A stretch of 64,000 bases of DNA, from positions 3,162,001 to 3,226,000 of the forward strand of contig NZ_CP030771.1 in NCBI RefSeq assembly GCF_006088715.1. The letters are read 5' to 3'. Of the stretch, positions 34,598-43,795 are shown in pieces. The position numbers and the translations under genes were made by a program. The notes beneath the pieces were generated by a model that ran no database searches, was not told where the DNA came from, and saw nothing but the letters and a program-made list of their open reading frames with translations. The DNA comes from Streptomyces sp. YIM 121038. Its GTDB lineage: Bacteria > Actinomycetota > Actinomycetes > Streptomycetales > Streptomycetaceae. The first letter of the stretch is position 1. Every line of letters begins with the position of its first letter.

Positions 34598-36214
34598 CTA
34601 GATGTGGTCCGCTTCGGCTCCCGGCTCCGTGTTCGTGCCGCGTTTGGTCAGGAGGGCCACCGCCGCCGCGAGCGCGCCGACCACGCCCGCCACGGCGAAC
34701 GCGACGCCCAGGCCCGACATGAAGGTGTCGTGGACGACGTCGGTGATGCGGGCGAAGGTGCTCTCGGTCATGCCGGGGGACTTGGCCAGTTCCTCGGGCA
34801 CCGATCCGGTCGAGGCCGCCTTCTCCAGGCCGGGCGGCGGGGTGCCGGGCAGCCCGGCGTCCCGCCAGTTGCCCGCCAGGTCGGAGTCCACGGTGGTGGA
34901 CATCACCGCGCCGAGGACGGCCGTGCCGAGGCTGCCGCCGACCTGCATGCCCGCCTGCTGGAGGCCGCCCGCGACGCCGGACAGCTCCAACGGGGCGTTG
35001 CCCACGATGACTTCGGTGGCGCCGACCAGGACCGGCGCGAGGCCGAGGCCGAGCAGCGCGAACCACAGGGACATCGCGAGGGTGCCGGTGTCCTCCGTCA
35101 GGCTCGTCATGCCGAACATCGCGGCGGCGGTGCAGACCATGCCCGCCATGAGCGGGATGCGCGGCCCCACCCGGGTGATCAGGGCGCCCGCGACCGGCGA
35201 GGAGACGATCATCATGGTGGTCAGCGGCAGCAGGTGCAGGCCGCTGTCGACGGGGCTCATGCCGTGCACGTTCTGCAAGTAGAAGGTCACGAAGAACAGG
35301 CCGCCGAGGAAGGCGAAGGCCATCAGGACCATCAGGGCCACGCCCGCGGACAGCGCCACCGACCGGAACAGGGCGAGCGGGATCAGCGGCTCCTCGACCC
35401 GGGTCTCCCAGAAGGCGAACAGGACGAAGCACAGGACGGAGCCGCCGAGGAACAGCCACGTCTTCCCGCTGCCCCAGCCCCACGGGTCACCCGCCTTGAT
35501 GAGCCCCCAGACCAGGGCGAACATCGCGGCCGAGAGCAGCACGATGCCGAGGGCGTCGAAGGACCGGGGCGCCTTCTCCGCACGGTGGTCCTTGAGGATC
35601 ACCAGACCGAGGACGAGCGCGAGGGCGCCGACGGGCACGTTGATGTAGAAGACCGACTGCCAGCTGACGTGCTCGACGAGCAGGCCGCCGACGATGGGGC
35701 CGCCCGCGGTGGAGGCGCCGATGATCATGCCCCAGACGCCGATGGCCATGTTCAGCTTCTCGGCCGGGAAGGTCGCCCGCAGCAGGCCGAGTGCGGCGGG
35801 CATGAGGAGCGCGCCGAACAGCCCCTGGAGCACGCGGAAGGCGATGACGAGGGAGACGGTGCCGGACAGGCCGATGGCGCCCGACGCGGCGGCGAAGCCC
35901 ACGACGCCGATGAGATAGGTCTGGCGGTGGCCGAAGCGGTCACCGAGCTTGCCCGCCGTGATGAGGGCGACGGCGAGCGCGAGCAGATAGCCGTTGGTGA
36001 TCCATTGGACGTCCGCGAGGGTGGCGTCCAGGTCCTTGGTGATGGCCGGGTTGGCGACCGCGACGATCGTGCCGTCGAGGGCCACCATCATCACGCCGAT
36101 CCCGACGGACACCAGGGTCAGCCAGGGATGGCCGCGAAGTCCCTTGCCCGGGGCGGAGGTCGAGGACGGATCCGGCGGCTTGTCCGCCGAGCCGATCGGA
36201 GTCTGAGTCGTCAT
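34598..36214 (-). CDS. MFS drug exporter, DHA2 (14-helix) family
   Basis: A 538-residue membrane transporter of the DHA2 family, with about 14 helices. The motif-A-like loop GKLGDRFGHRQTYLIG follows the second helix, and the motif-C-like glycine-rich segment is in GMIIGASTAGGPIVGGLLVE. A hydrophilic section near residues 410-480 is typical. Members expel drugs or antibiotics with proton exchange. It is divergent from a TetR regulator with a palindromic operator between, so it is probably repressed until substrate binds the TetR. Confidence 0.9.
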   Translation of the reverse strand: MTTQTPIGSADKPPDPSSTSAPGKGLRGHPWLTLVSVGIGVMMVALDGTIVAVANPAITKDLDATLADVQWITNGYLLALAVALITAGKLGDRFGHRQTYLIGVVGFAAASGAIGLSGTVSLVIAFRVLQGLFGALLMPAALGLLRATFPAEKLNMAIGVWGMIIGASTAGGPIVGGLLVEHVSWQSVFYINVPVGALALVLGLVILKDHRAEKAPRSFDALGIVLLSAAMFALVWGLIKAGDPWGWGSGKTWLFLGGSVLCFVLFAFWETRVEEPLIPLALFRSVALSAGVALMVLMAFAFLGGLFFVTFYLQNVHGMSPVDSGLHLLPLTTMMIVSSPVAGALITRVGPRIPLMAGMVCTAAAMFGMTSLTEDTGTLAMSLWFALLGLGLAPVLVGATEVIVGNAPLELSGVAGGLQQAGMQVGGSLGTAVLGAVMSTTVDSDLAGNWRDAGLPGTPPPGLEKAASTGSVPEELAKSPGMTESTFARITDVVHDTFMSGLGVAFAVAGVVGALAAAVALLTKRGTNTEPGAEADHI

Positions 36215-36225
36215 GGACCGAGGCT

Positions 36226-36244
36226 AGTGTCAGCCGCTGACACT
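36226..36244. promoter_or_regulatory. TetR operator candidate
   Basis: AGTGTCAGC-C-GCTGACACT, nine-base perfect arms around one base, between the divergent MFS and tetR genes. A degenerate second copy, GGACAGCCACTGAC, lies at about 36261-36274. Confidence 0.75.
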
Positions 36245-36341
36245 TGGTAGGGAGCCTCACAGGACAGCCACTGACGCATGCGCCCGCGCTCCCCGGAGGG
36301 CACGGATAGGGTGAGCGGACTCCAGGAGAAAAGAGAGCGGC

Positions 36342-36971
36342 GTGACCAGGCCCGGCTTGCGCGAACTCAAGAAGCGGCGCACCCGCGACGCGCTGCTGCG
36401 CACGGCGCTCGAACTGTTCACCACACAGGGGTTCGAGGAGACGACGGTCGACGAGATCGTCGAGGCCGTCGACGTCTCCCAGCGCACCTTCTTCCGGCAT
36501 TTCGCGGGCAAGCAGGAGACCGCCTTCGCCGTCCCCGAGATGGTGGAGACCCGCTTCATGCGGGCGCTGCGCGAACGCCCCCCGGGCGAGCCGCCGTTCG
36601 TGGCGCTGCGCGGGGCCGTGCTCGACTCCTGGGAGGCCATGAACGAGGCGATGGCCGAGCTGATCCCGGTCGAACTCCACATCCGTACGTACCAGATGAT
36701 CGAGTCGACGCCCTCGCTGCTCGCCGCCCATCTGCACCGCTCCACCGAACTGGAGGCGCGGGCCGCGCAGGTGCTCGCCGAGCGGGAGGGCCTGGACCCC
36801 GCCGATCCGCGGCCGCGGGTGGCGACCGCCGCGTTCGGCGGCGTCATGCGGGCGGCCGGGCGGCTGTGGGCCACCGGCGAGGACGTCAGCGTCGCGTCGA
36901 TCCGCGCCACCACGGAGGAGTACCTCGACCACCTGGGCGCGCTCGCGCAGGACTGGCACCGGGGCCGCTGA
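36342..36971 (+). CDS. TetR-family repressor
   Basis: A 209-residue TetR regulator. The N-terminal helix-turn-helix (residues 9-55) reads RRTRDALLRTALELFTTQGF, then TTVDEIVEAVDVSQRTFFRHF. The C-terminal helical part would hold the ligand pocket. GTG 36342 follows AGGAGAA. It is divergent from the exporter, with a palindromic operator in the gap, so it probably represses that gene and itself. Confidence 0.9.
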   Translation: MTRPGLRELKKRRTRDALLRTALELFTTQGFEETTVDEIVEAVDVSQRTFFRHFAGKQETAFAVPEMVETRFMRALRERPPGEPPFVALRGAVLDSWEAMNEAMAELIPVELHIRTYQMIESTPSLLAAHLHRSTELEARAAQVLAEREGLDPADPRPRVATAAFGGVMRAAGRLWATGEDVSVASIRATTEEYLDHLGALAQDWHRGR

Positions 36972-37265
36972 CCCGCCCCGCGCCCGGGGTGCGGCGGACC
37001 GTTCCCGGGGGCGGCGGCCGACGCCGGACGGGGCCGGTCAACCCCCCTCACCGACCGCCACGTTGGGTAGCGAAGCTTGACGCTTCGTGGTGGCTCCCGT
37101 CCCCGCTCCCCCTCGCGCCCCACGCGCGCCACACGTACGCCCCTTCGACGGAGCGTGACGATCCGATACGACGTGCGCCCGCTTTGCCGCAAATACCCAG
37201 CAAGAAACGTGATCTGCCTCACCCCGTGCACGGCGGGCTTCAGCCTTCTCCTAGGGTGTCCCGCA

Positions 37266-38477
37266 GTGACTTCCTTCGACTCATCCCCCCAACTCAGCAT
37301 CTGGCGCGCGCTGCTCGCGCTCACCGTCGTGTTCGTCATGCTGGCGACCACCGGGTGGACCGCGGTGCGCCAGAACAGAGGCGACGCGTCGCCGCTCGAA
37401 GCCACCCTCGCCGCCTGGGAGCGGGGGCACATCGACGGACGCGAGCTGCCCGACCCCGGCGCGCCCGCCGACCGGCTCGCGCGGTTCTTCGCCTCGCTCA
37501 CCGCGTACCAGCGCGACCGGCTCGCCCTGCGCTACCCGCTCGCGGTCGGCAACATGAACGGCGCCCCCGTGGGGCTGCGCTACCGCGCGAACCGCATCGC
37601 CCTCAAGCAGGCCCGGGTGATCGAGCGGCGGCGCATGCACGACGACCGGCTCTCGCCCGTCGGCAAGCAGGAGGCGGAGCGCAGGATGAAGCGGTTCGGC
37701 GTGATGATGCGCCCCGACCGCCAGGTCCTCGCCTTCGACCCGATGGGCTCGGGCCGCATGGCCGAGGTCCTCGGCGACCTCGACCGGGCGAGCCGCGTGT
37801 CGGTCATCGTGCCCGGCGTCGACACCGACGTCCTCACCTTCGAGCGGACCCAGCGCAAGTACGCGGCGCCCGTGGGCATGGCCCGGTCCCTCTACCGCGC
37901 CGAGCGCAGGACCGACCCCCGCACCCGGACCGCCGTGATCGCGTGGGCCGACTACACCACGCCCGTCGGGCTCGGTGTGGACGCCGCCACCTCCATGCGG
38001 GCCGACGACGGCGCCGTCCGCCTCGACTCGCTGGTCCGCGCCCTGCCGGGGCGCACCGGCGTGGCGCTGTACTGCCACAGCTACGGCTCGGTGGTGTGCG
38101 GGGTCGCCGCGAGGCGGCTGCCCGACCGGGTCACGGACATCGCGGTCGCGGGCAGCCCCGGGATGCGCGCCGACAACGTGTCAGGGCTCGGCACCCGCGC
38201 GCGGGTCTGGGCCGCACGGGACAGCGACGACTGGATCCAGGATGTGCCGCACATGGAAGTCGGCGGGCTCGGCCACGGCGCCGACCCGGTGTCGGGCGGC
38301 TTCGGCGCCCGCGTGGTGTCCGCCGACCGCGCCCGGGGCCACACCGGCTATTTCGAGCCGGGCACGGACAGCCTCAGCAACTTCGCCCGGATCGGCGTCG
38401 GCGCGTACGGCGCGGTGCGCTGCGCCGACGGGGACGCGGGCTGCCACGACGGAATTTCCGGTACGACGGCGGCCTGA
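37266..38477 (+). CDS. Membrane-anchored alpha/beta hydrolase (DUF1023)
   Basis: A 403-residue protein with one N-terminal helix (LLALTVVFVMLATTGW) and an extracellular or lumenal hydrolase domain. The nucleophile elbow is VALYCHSYGSVVCG near residue 273, with Ser in the G-x-S-x-G-like turn. VSVIVPGVDTDV marks the earlier strand and oxyanion region, and a candidate acid and histidine follow (ARDSDDWIQDVPHME; GHTGYF). This matches the PF06259 family. GTG 37266; no strong ribosome site. Substrate unknown. Confidence 0.78.
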   Translation: MTSFDSSPQLSIWRALLALTVVFVMLATTGWTAVRQNRGDASPLEATLAAWERGHIDGRELPDPGAPADRLARFFASLTAYQRDRLALRYPLAVGNMNGAPVGLRYRANRIALKQARVIERRRMHDDRLSPVGKQEAERRMKRFGVMMRPDRQVLAFDPMGSGRMAEVLGDLDRASRVSVIVPGVDTDVLTFERTQRKYAAPVGMARSLYRAERRTDPRTRTAVIAWADYTTPVGLGVDAATSMRADDGAVRLDSLVRALPGRTGVALYCHSYGSVVCGVAARRLPDRVTDIAVAGSPGMRADNVSGLGTRARVWAARDSDDWIQDVPHMEVGGLGHGADPVSGGFGARVVSADRARGHTGYFEPGTDSLSNFARIGVGAYGAVRCADGDAGCHDGISGTTAA

Positions 38478-38531
38478 CGCGCGTAGAAATCGGCGAAACA
38501 GCGGCCCGCCGCAGGAGAGACGGAGGAGCGC

Positions 38532-39422
38532 GTGCCGCATACGATGAGCCGCATGGGTGATGTACTGGCCGGTTTTCACGCCGCCTGGGAGTTCGAGTCC
38601 GACTCCGTGCTCATCCGCTTCGAACGGGGGATCCGTACGCCGAAGCTGTTCCAGGCTCTCGGCGAGCGCCGCATCCCCCTGGAGGCGATCGCGGGGGTCA
38701 CGCTCACACCGGGCAAACGGGGGACGACGGTTCTGCACCTGGTCCCGAGACCAGGTGCCGATCCACTGATGGAGGCAGCGGCGGGACAGCTCAAGGACGG
38801 GGCCGACCCGTACCGCCTGGTGCTGCCCGCGGAGCGGGAGACGCTCGCCGAGTACTACGCGGACGAGCTGCGCGCCCTGCTGCCCGCCGAGGACCCGGGC
38901 GAGGCGGACCGCTATCTGGTGGCCGCGCCCGAGGTGCCGCTGCAGTTCAAGGCGTACGACGGGAAGGCGTCCTTCGACGGCAAGGCGGTGGCCTTCCGCT
39001 GGTTCTGGACCGGCGCGTCGTCGGCCAAGTGGAAGGCCGGGGACCAGAGCTTCGCGGTGACCGACCTGAGCGGGGTCGAGTGGCGCTCCCCGGAGGTCTT
39101 CGAGGGGCATCTGCGGCTGCTGCGCCGCGAGTCGCCGGTGGCGCAGCCCGCCCAGGCCGACCAGGACCCGGCGGCGGTCGTCTTCGGGCTCGGCTACGGC
39201 CCTGTGCACGAGTCACTGCCGTTCGCCGCGTCGGTCCTCGCGGCCGTCAGGGCGTGCGGCCCGGCCCCAGCGGCGCAGAGCGCCCCGGCCGCCCCGGCGG
39301 CGCGGCGCGACCCGGCCGACATCGCCGAGCGCATCCGGCACCTGGGCGAGCTGCACCAGGCGGGCCTGCTCACGGACGACGAGTTCACGGCGAAGAAGAC
39401 GGAGCTGCTCGCCGAGCTGTGA
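38532..39422 (+). CDS. DUF4429 protein with C-terminal SHOCT domain
   Basis: A 296-residue protein. Two DUF4429-type beta domains (residues about 10-85 and 140-225, for example LIRFERGIRTPKLFQALGER and VTDLSGVEWRSPEVFEGHLR) precede a short helical SHOCT module, ERIRHLGELHQAGLLTDDEF, at the end. SHOCT modules mediate oligomerisation. GGAGG lies five bases before GTG 38532; ATG 38553 is a plausible alternative. Function unknown. Confidence 0.8.
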   Translation: MPHTMSRMGDVLAGFHAAWEFESDSVLIRFERGIRTPKLFQALGERRIPLEAIAGVTLTPGKRGTTVLHLVPRPGADPLMEAAAGQLKDGADPYRLVLPAERETLAEYYADELRALLPAEDPGEADRYLVAAPEVPLQFKAYDGKASFDGKAVAFRWFWTGASSAKWKAGDQSFAVTDLSGVEWRSPEVFEGHLRLLRRESPVAQPAQADQDPAAVVFGLGYGPVHESLPFAASVLAAVRACGPAPAAQSAPAAPAARRDPADIAERIRHLGELHQAGLLTDDEFTAKKTELLAEL

Positions 39423-39426
39423 GCGG

Positions 39427-39867
39427 TCAGGGGCCGCAGGAGCCCGCGGCCGCCTCCGCGCTGACGGCGGCCTCCGACCGCGCCACCGCGTACGAACCGA
39501 TCTTGTGGTCGAGCACGGCGAGGGTGTCCTGGAGCTCCGCGATGCGCGCGCGGACGTCGCGCCGGGTCCGCTCCAGGAGGTCCTGGCGCTCGGCGAAGGT
39601 GTCGTCGCCCGCGCGCACCAGCTCCGCGTACCGCACCATGTCCGCCACCGGCATGCCGGTGGTGCGCAGCTTGCCGAGGAACGTCAGCCACCGCAGATCG
39701 CGGTCGCGGTAGCGGCGCTGGCCGGTGTGGGAGCGGTCGATGTGCGGCATCAGGCCGATCCGCTCGTACCAGCGCAGGGTGTGCGCGGTCAGACCGGTCT
39801 CCGCGGCGACCTCGCTGATCGTGTAGTGGCTCTCCGCGAGAGCGGACCCCGTCTCCATGACCGTCAT
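39427..39867 (-). CDS. MerR-family regulator
   Basis: A 146-residue MerR regulator: helix-turn-helix YTISEVAAETGLTAHTLRWY followed by ERIGLMPHIDRSHTGQRRYR, and a dimerisation helix (FAERQDLLERTRRDVRARIA). No metal-binding Cys pair is seen, only one C-terminal Cys, so it fits the NmlR/general-stress type rather than the heavy-metal type. An operator-like dyad lies 18 bases upstream of the chosen ATG. It converges on the DUF4429 gene. Confidence 0.85.
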   Translation of the reverse strand: MTVMETGSALAESHYTISEVAAETGLTAHTLRWYERIGLMPHIDRSHTGQRRYRDRDLRWLTFLGKLRTTGMPVADMVRYAELVRAGDDTFAERQDLLERTRRDVRARIAELQDTLAVLDHKIGSYAVARSEAAVSAEAAAGSCGP

Positions 39868-39884
39868 GGCCCCCACGCTAGGGC

Positions 39885-39902
39885 CTTGGAGCGCACTCGA
39901 AG
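39885..39902. promoter_or_regulatory. MerR operator candidate
   Basis: CTTGGAGCGCACTCGAAG, an imperfect palindrome (ideal CTTGGAGTGCACTCCAAG) as found between the -35 and -10 of MerR-controlled promoters. It lies between merR and the divergent serine hydrolase gene. Confidence 0.65.
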
Positions 39903-39977
39903 CAAGGGGTTTTCGCCCGCCCCCGCGGCCCGACCCCCCGGCTCCGGCGCGGTGGCGCGGCGCTTACGCTCGTACGC

Positions 39978-40793
39978 ATGCAGAGCCTGGAGCTGATCGA
40001 GAACTGGCCGGTCCCCACCGCTGCCGCCGCCGTCGTCCGCGCGGACGGCACCGTGGCCGGGAACCGCGGACCCACCGCGCACCGCTTCGCCCTGGCCTCG
40101 GTCACCAAGCCGCTCGCGGCGTACGCGGCGCTCGTCGCGTACGAGGAGGGCGCCGTCGAGCTCGACGAACCGGCCGGGCCCGAGGGGTCGACCGTGCGGC
40201 ACCTGCTCGCGCACACCAGCGGGCTCGCCTTCGACGAGCACCAGGTGATGGCCGCGCCCGGGACGCGGCGGCTGTACTCCAACGCCGGGTTCGAGGTGCT
40301 CGGGGACCACATCGCCAAGGCGACGGACATCCCCTTCGCCGACTATCTGCGGCAGGCCGTGCTCGAACCCCTCGGGATGACGTCCACGGGGCTCGCGGGC
40401 GGCGGGTCGCCCGCCAAGGACGGGGTGTCGACCGTCGACGACCTCGTACGGTTCGCCGCCGAGGTGCAGGCGCCCCGGCTGCTCGACCCGCGCACCGTGG
40501 CGACGGCCATGTCGGTGACGTACCCGGGGCTCAAGGGGGTGCTTCCGGGCTACGGGCACCAGAACCCCAACGACTGGGGGCTCGGCTTCGAGATCCGGGA
40601 CGGGAAGGCCCCGCACTGGACCGGGGCCTCGTCCTCGCCGCGGACCTTCGGGCACTTCGGGCAGGCCGGGACGTTCCTGTGGGTCGACCCCGACGCGGGG
40701 GTCGCGTGCGTGGCCCTCACCGACCGGGCCTTCGGGCCGTGGGCCGTCGAGGCGTGGCCCGCCTTCACGGACGCGGTCCTGGCCGAGGTCTGA
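39978..40793 (+). CDS. Serine hydrolase, beta-lactamase-like
   Basis: A 271-residue protein of the penicillin-binding/class-C beta-lactamase fold. The nucleophile motif is S41-V-T-K44 and the second is Y100-S-N, in LYSNAGFE. A later KxG-like region is GHFGQAGTFLWVDP. No signal peptide or membrane anchor is seen, so it is probably a cytoplasmic esterase or peptidase rather than a cell-wall enzyme. ATG 39978 lies 75 bases beyond the MerR operator. Confidence 0.83.
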   Translation: MQSLELIENWPVPTAAAAVVRADGTVAGNRGPTAHRFALASVTKPLAAYAALVAYEEGAVELDEPAGPEGSTVRHLLAHTSGLAFDEHQVMAAPGTRRLYSNAGFEVLGDHIAKATDIPFADYLRQAVLEPLGMTSTGLAGGGSPAKDGVSTVDDLVRFAAEVQAPRLLDPRTVATAMSVTYPGLKGVLPGYGHQNPNDWGLGFEIRDGKAPHWTGASSSPRTFGHFGQAGTFLWVDPDAGVACVALTDRAFGPWAVEAWPAFTDAVLAEV

Positions 40794-40800
40794 GCCTCGG

Positions 40801-41457
40801 CTAGGGCATTTCCCAGAGGAGGAGTTCCGCCGGGGTCTCGTACGCCACGGCTTCCAGGCCCTCCTCCTCCGTGATGCGCACCGAGTCGCCGGGGCCCAGC
40901 TCCTCCTGGCCCAGGGTGACCTCGCCCCGCACCACGTGGACGTACACGTGCGGCGCGGGCGGGATCGCGGCGCGCTCGCCCGGCGAGAGGCGGCGGACGT
41001 GGAGGAGGGCGCCCGCCGCGGGCAGGGCGTAGGGGGTGGAGTCGGCGATGCCGGGGACGATCCCGTACGCGGGGTCGCCGCCGGGCTCCAGGGGGGCGAG
41101 CCACATCTGGAGGAAGGTCAGGGGGGCGGGGCCCGCGTTGCGCTCCACGTGGCGGACGCCCGCGCCCGCGCTGAGGTGCTGGACGTCGCCGGGCCCGATC
41201 AGCGACTCGTGGCCGGTGGAGTCGCGGTGGGTGAGCTCGCCCTCGACCACCCACGTGACGATCTCCGTGTGGCTGTGGGGGTGCTCGTCGAAGCCCGCGC
41301 CGGGGGCGAGGCGCTCCTCGTTGCAGGCGAGTATCGCGCCGAAGCGGAGGTTGTCGGGCTCGTAGTAGGGCCCGAAGGAGAACGCGTGGTAGGAGTCGAT
41401 CCCCGCCCCGGGGTCGCCGCCGGGGTACCGCTCGCCGGAGCGCCGCACATCAATCAC
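40801..41457 (-). CDS. Pirin-family protein
   Basis: A 218-residue bicupin pirin. The metal ligands are visible in the N-terminal cupin: GAGFDEHPHSHTEIVTWVVE followed by GELTHRDSTGHESLIGPGDV. The C-terminal cupin (PAPHVYVHVVRGEVTLGQEE) has the expected shape. Pirins bind iron; some have quercetinase activity, others modulate pyruvate dehydrogenase. GTG 41457 was chosen to start at IDVRRSGERYPGG; GTG 41466 is possible. It converges on the serine hydrolase gene with eight bases between. Confidence 0.85.
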   Translation of the reverse strand: MIDVRRSGERYPGGDPGAGIDSYHAFSFGPYYEPDNLRFGAILACNEERLAPGAGFDEHPHSHTEIVTWVVEGELTHRDSTGHESLIGPGDVQHLSAGAGVRHVERNAGPAPLTFLQMWLAPLEPGGDPAYGIVPGIADSTPYALPAAGALLHVRRLSPGERAAIPPAPHVYVHVVRGEVTLGQEELGPGDSVRITEEEGLEAVAYETPAELLLWEMP

Positions 41458-41516
41458 GTCCCCCACGGTAGACCCGGCCCCGCACGCCGCCGCCCCGATA
41501 AGGCAGTCTTGTCCCC

Positions 41517-42752
41517 GTGCCCGAACCCTCAGCGAACGAAATCCACCAGGACACAGGCGCCGCGGCCACGGGTCCGGCCCGTGCCGTCCGCGCCCACGCG
41601 CACACCGCGACCCTGAGGCGTCTGGAGAAGTCGTCCGGCAGCCTCGCCGCGCAGGCCATCGCGCGCATGGACGAGACGCTGTCCTGGTACCGGGCCATGC
41701 CACCGGAGAACCGCTCGTGGATCGGTCTGGTCGCCCAGGCCGGCATCGCCGCGTTCACCGAGTGGTTCCGGCACCCGGACGCCCCGCAGGCGATCTCGAC
41801 GGACGTCTTCGGGACCGCGCCGCGCGAGCTGACCCGCGCCATCACGCTGCGCCAGACCGTGGAGATGGTGCGGACGACCATCGAGGTCATGGAGTCCGCC
41901 ATCGACGAGGTGGCCGCGCCCGGCGACGAGGCGGTGCTGCGCGAGGCGCTGCTCGTCTACGCCCGCGAGATCGCCTTCGCCACCGCTCAGGTGTACGCCC
42001 AGGCCGCCGAGGCACGCGGTGCCTGGGACGCCCGCCTGGAGTCCCTCGTGGTGAACGCCGTGCTGTCCGGCGAGGCCGACGAGGGCGCCGTGTCCCGGGC
42101 CGCCGCGCTCGGCTGGAACTCCCCCGACCACGTGTGCGTGGTCCTCGGCACCGCCCCCGACGGGGACAGCGAGCTGACCGTCGAGGCCATCCGCAGGGCC
42201 GCCCGGCACGCCAAGCTCCAGGTCCTCACCGGGGTGCTCGGCGCCCGTCTGGTGGTCATCGCGGGCGGCAACGACAATCCGCTCGCCGTGGCCAAGGCCC
42301 TGATCGGGCCGTACGCGGCCGGGCCCGTGGTGGCCGGGCCGATCGTGCCCGACCTGCTCGCCGCGACCCGCTCGGCCCAGGCCGCCGCGGCCGGGCTCAA
42401 GGCCTGCGCCGCCTGGCAGGACGCCCCCCGTCCGGTGCTCGCGGACGATTTGCTGCCCGAGCGGGCGATGGCGGGCGATCCGGCCGCACGGGAACAGCTG
42501 GTGGAGGAGATCTACAGACCACTGGAGGAAGCAGGCTCCGCGCTCCTGGAGACCCTCAGTGTCTACCTGGAGCAGGCGAGCAGCCTGGAGGGTGCCGCCC
42601 GGATGCTCTTTGTGCATCCCAACACCGTGCGCTACCGGCTTCGACGTGTGACCGACGTCACCGGATGGTCTCCTTCAGATGTACGCTCCGCCTTCACACT
42701 GCGGATCGCACTGATCTTGGGACGCCTGGCCGCTGGCGATCCCCAACCGTAG
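41517..42752 (+). CDS. fasR: Fatty-acid synthesis regulator, PucR/CdaR type
   Basis: A 411-residue regulator with a GGDEF-like central region and a C-terminal PucR helix-turn-helix (AARMLFVHPNTVRYRLRRVT, near residue 362). The order fasR-fabD-fabH-acpP-fabF is that of Streptomyces, where FasR activates the fab operon. GTG 41517. Its stop lies within a 7-bp inverted repeat at 42749-42771, upstream of fabD. The gene has the same direction as fabD and may be co-transcribed or separately promoted. The regulator function is known for the family, inferred here. Confidence 0.88.
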   Translation: MPEPSANEIHQDTGAAATGPARAVRAHAHTATLRRLEKSSGSLAAQAIARMDETLSWYRAMPPENRSWIGLVAQAGIAAFTEWFRHPDAPQAISTDVFGTAPRELTRAITLRQTVEMVRTTIEVMESAIDEVAAPGDEAVLREALLVYAREIAFATAQVYAQAAEARGAWDARLESLVVNAVLSGEADEGAVSRAAALGWNSPDHVCVVLGTAPDGDSELTVEAIRRAARHAKLQVLTGVLGARLVVIAGGNDNPLAVAKALIGPYAAGPVVAGPIVPDLLAATRSAQAAAAGLKACAAWQDAPRPVLADDLLPERAMAGDPAAREQLVEEIYRPLEEAGSALLETLSVYLEQASSLEGAARMLFVHPNTVRYRLRRVTDVTGWSPSDVRSAFTLRIALILGRLAAGDPQP

Positions 42753-42771
42753 GGGTTTGTCGGCCCCCTAC
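42749..42771. promoter_or_regulatory. Inverted repeat at the fasR-fabD border
   Basis: GTAGGGG (42749-42755) and CCCCTAC (42765-42771) around a 9-base spacer, on the fasR stop codon and 71 bases before fabD. It is a candidate regulator site or attenuator. Confidence 0.5.
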
Positions 42772-42841
42772 AATTCCCCCAGCGGTTCTTCGTCCCTGTC
42801 CCCACGGGCGGTTCGTACTGTCCACAAGAGAGAGTGTGAGA

Positions 42842-43780
42842 GTGCTCGTACTCGTCGCTCCCGGCCAAGGCGCTCAGACGCCCGGCTTCCTGACCCCCTG
42901 GCTCGACCTTCCCGGCGCCGCGGACCGCCTCGCCGCCTGGTCGGACGCCATCGGGCTCGACCTCGTCCACTACGGTACGCAGGCGGACGCCGACGCGATC
43001 CGTGACACCGCCGTGGCGCAGCCGCTGCTCGTCGCCGCGGGGCTGCTCTCCGCGCAGGCACTGGGTGACATCAGGCCGGGCGCCGTCGCGGGCCACAGCG
43101 TGGGCGAGATCACCGCGGCCGCGTACGCGGGCGTGCTGTCCGAGGACGCCGCGCTCGGCTTCGTCCGCAAGCGGGGTCTGGCCATGGCCGAGGCCGCCGC
43201 CGTGACGCAGACCGGCATGGCCGCCCTCCTCGGCGGCGACCCCGAGGTGACGCTTCCGCACCTGGAGAAGCTCGGCCTCACCCCGGCGAACGTGAACGGC
43301 GCGGGCCAGATCGTGGCCGCCGGCACCGCCGAGCAGCTGGCCGCGCTGGCCGAGGACAAGCCGGAGGGCGTCCGCAAGGTCGTGCCGCTGAAGGTCGCGG
43401 GCGCGTTCCACACCCACCACATGGCTCCCGCGGTCGCCGCCCTCGAGGAGGCCGCCCAGGGCCTCGACATCGCGGACCCGCGGCTCACGTACGTCTCGAA
43501 CCGGGACGGCCAGGCCGTCGCGAGCGGCACCGAGGTGGTCTCCCGCCTCGTCGGCCAGGTGGCGAACCCGGTCCGCTGGGACCTGTGCATGGACACGTTC
43601 CAGGAGCTCGGCGTCACGGCGCTGATCGAGGTGTGCCCCGGTGGCACGCTGACCGGTCTCGCCAAGCGCGCGCTCAAGGGGGTCAGGAACCTGGCCGTGA
43701 AGACGCCGGACGACCTCGACGCCGCGCGTGAACTCATCGCCGAGACCGCCGCCTCCGCCGCCGACGCGGCGGGTGCCTGA
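42842..43780 (+). CDS. fabD: Malonyl-CoA:ACP malonyltransferase
   Basis: A 312-residue enzyme that loads malonate onto ACP for fatty-acid synthesis. The catalytic Ser is S86 in GHSVGE, and the active-site His is in VAGAFHTHHM (about H190). The N-terminal VLVLVAPGQGAQTPGFLTPW is typical. GTG 42842 gives the family start MLVLVAPGQG; GTG 42836 would add two residues. It begins the fab genes; fabH starts 15 bp after its stop. Confidence 0.95.
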   Translation: MLVLVAPGQGAQTPGFLTPWLDLPGAADRLAAWSDAIGLDLVHYGTQADADAIRDTAVAQPLLVAAGLLSAQALGDIRPGAVAGHSVGEITAAAYAGVLSEDAALGFVRKRGLAMAEAAAVTQTGMAALLGGDPEVTLPHLEKLGLTPANVNGAGQIVAAGTAEQLAALAEDKPEGVRKVVPLKVAGAFHTHHMAPAVAALEEAAQGLDIADPRLTYVSNRDGQAVASGTEVVSRLVGQVANPVRWDLCMDTFQELGVTALIEVCPGGTLTGLAKRALKGVRNLAVKTPDDLDAARELIAETAASAADAAGA

Positions 43781-43795
43781 GAAGGAGCCTGGAGC

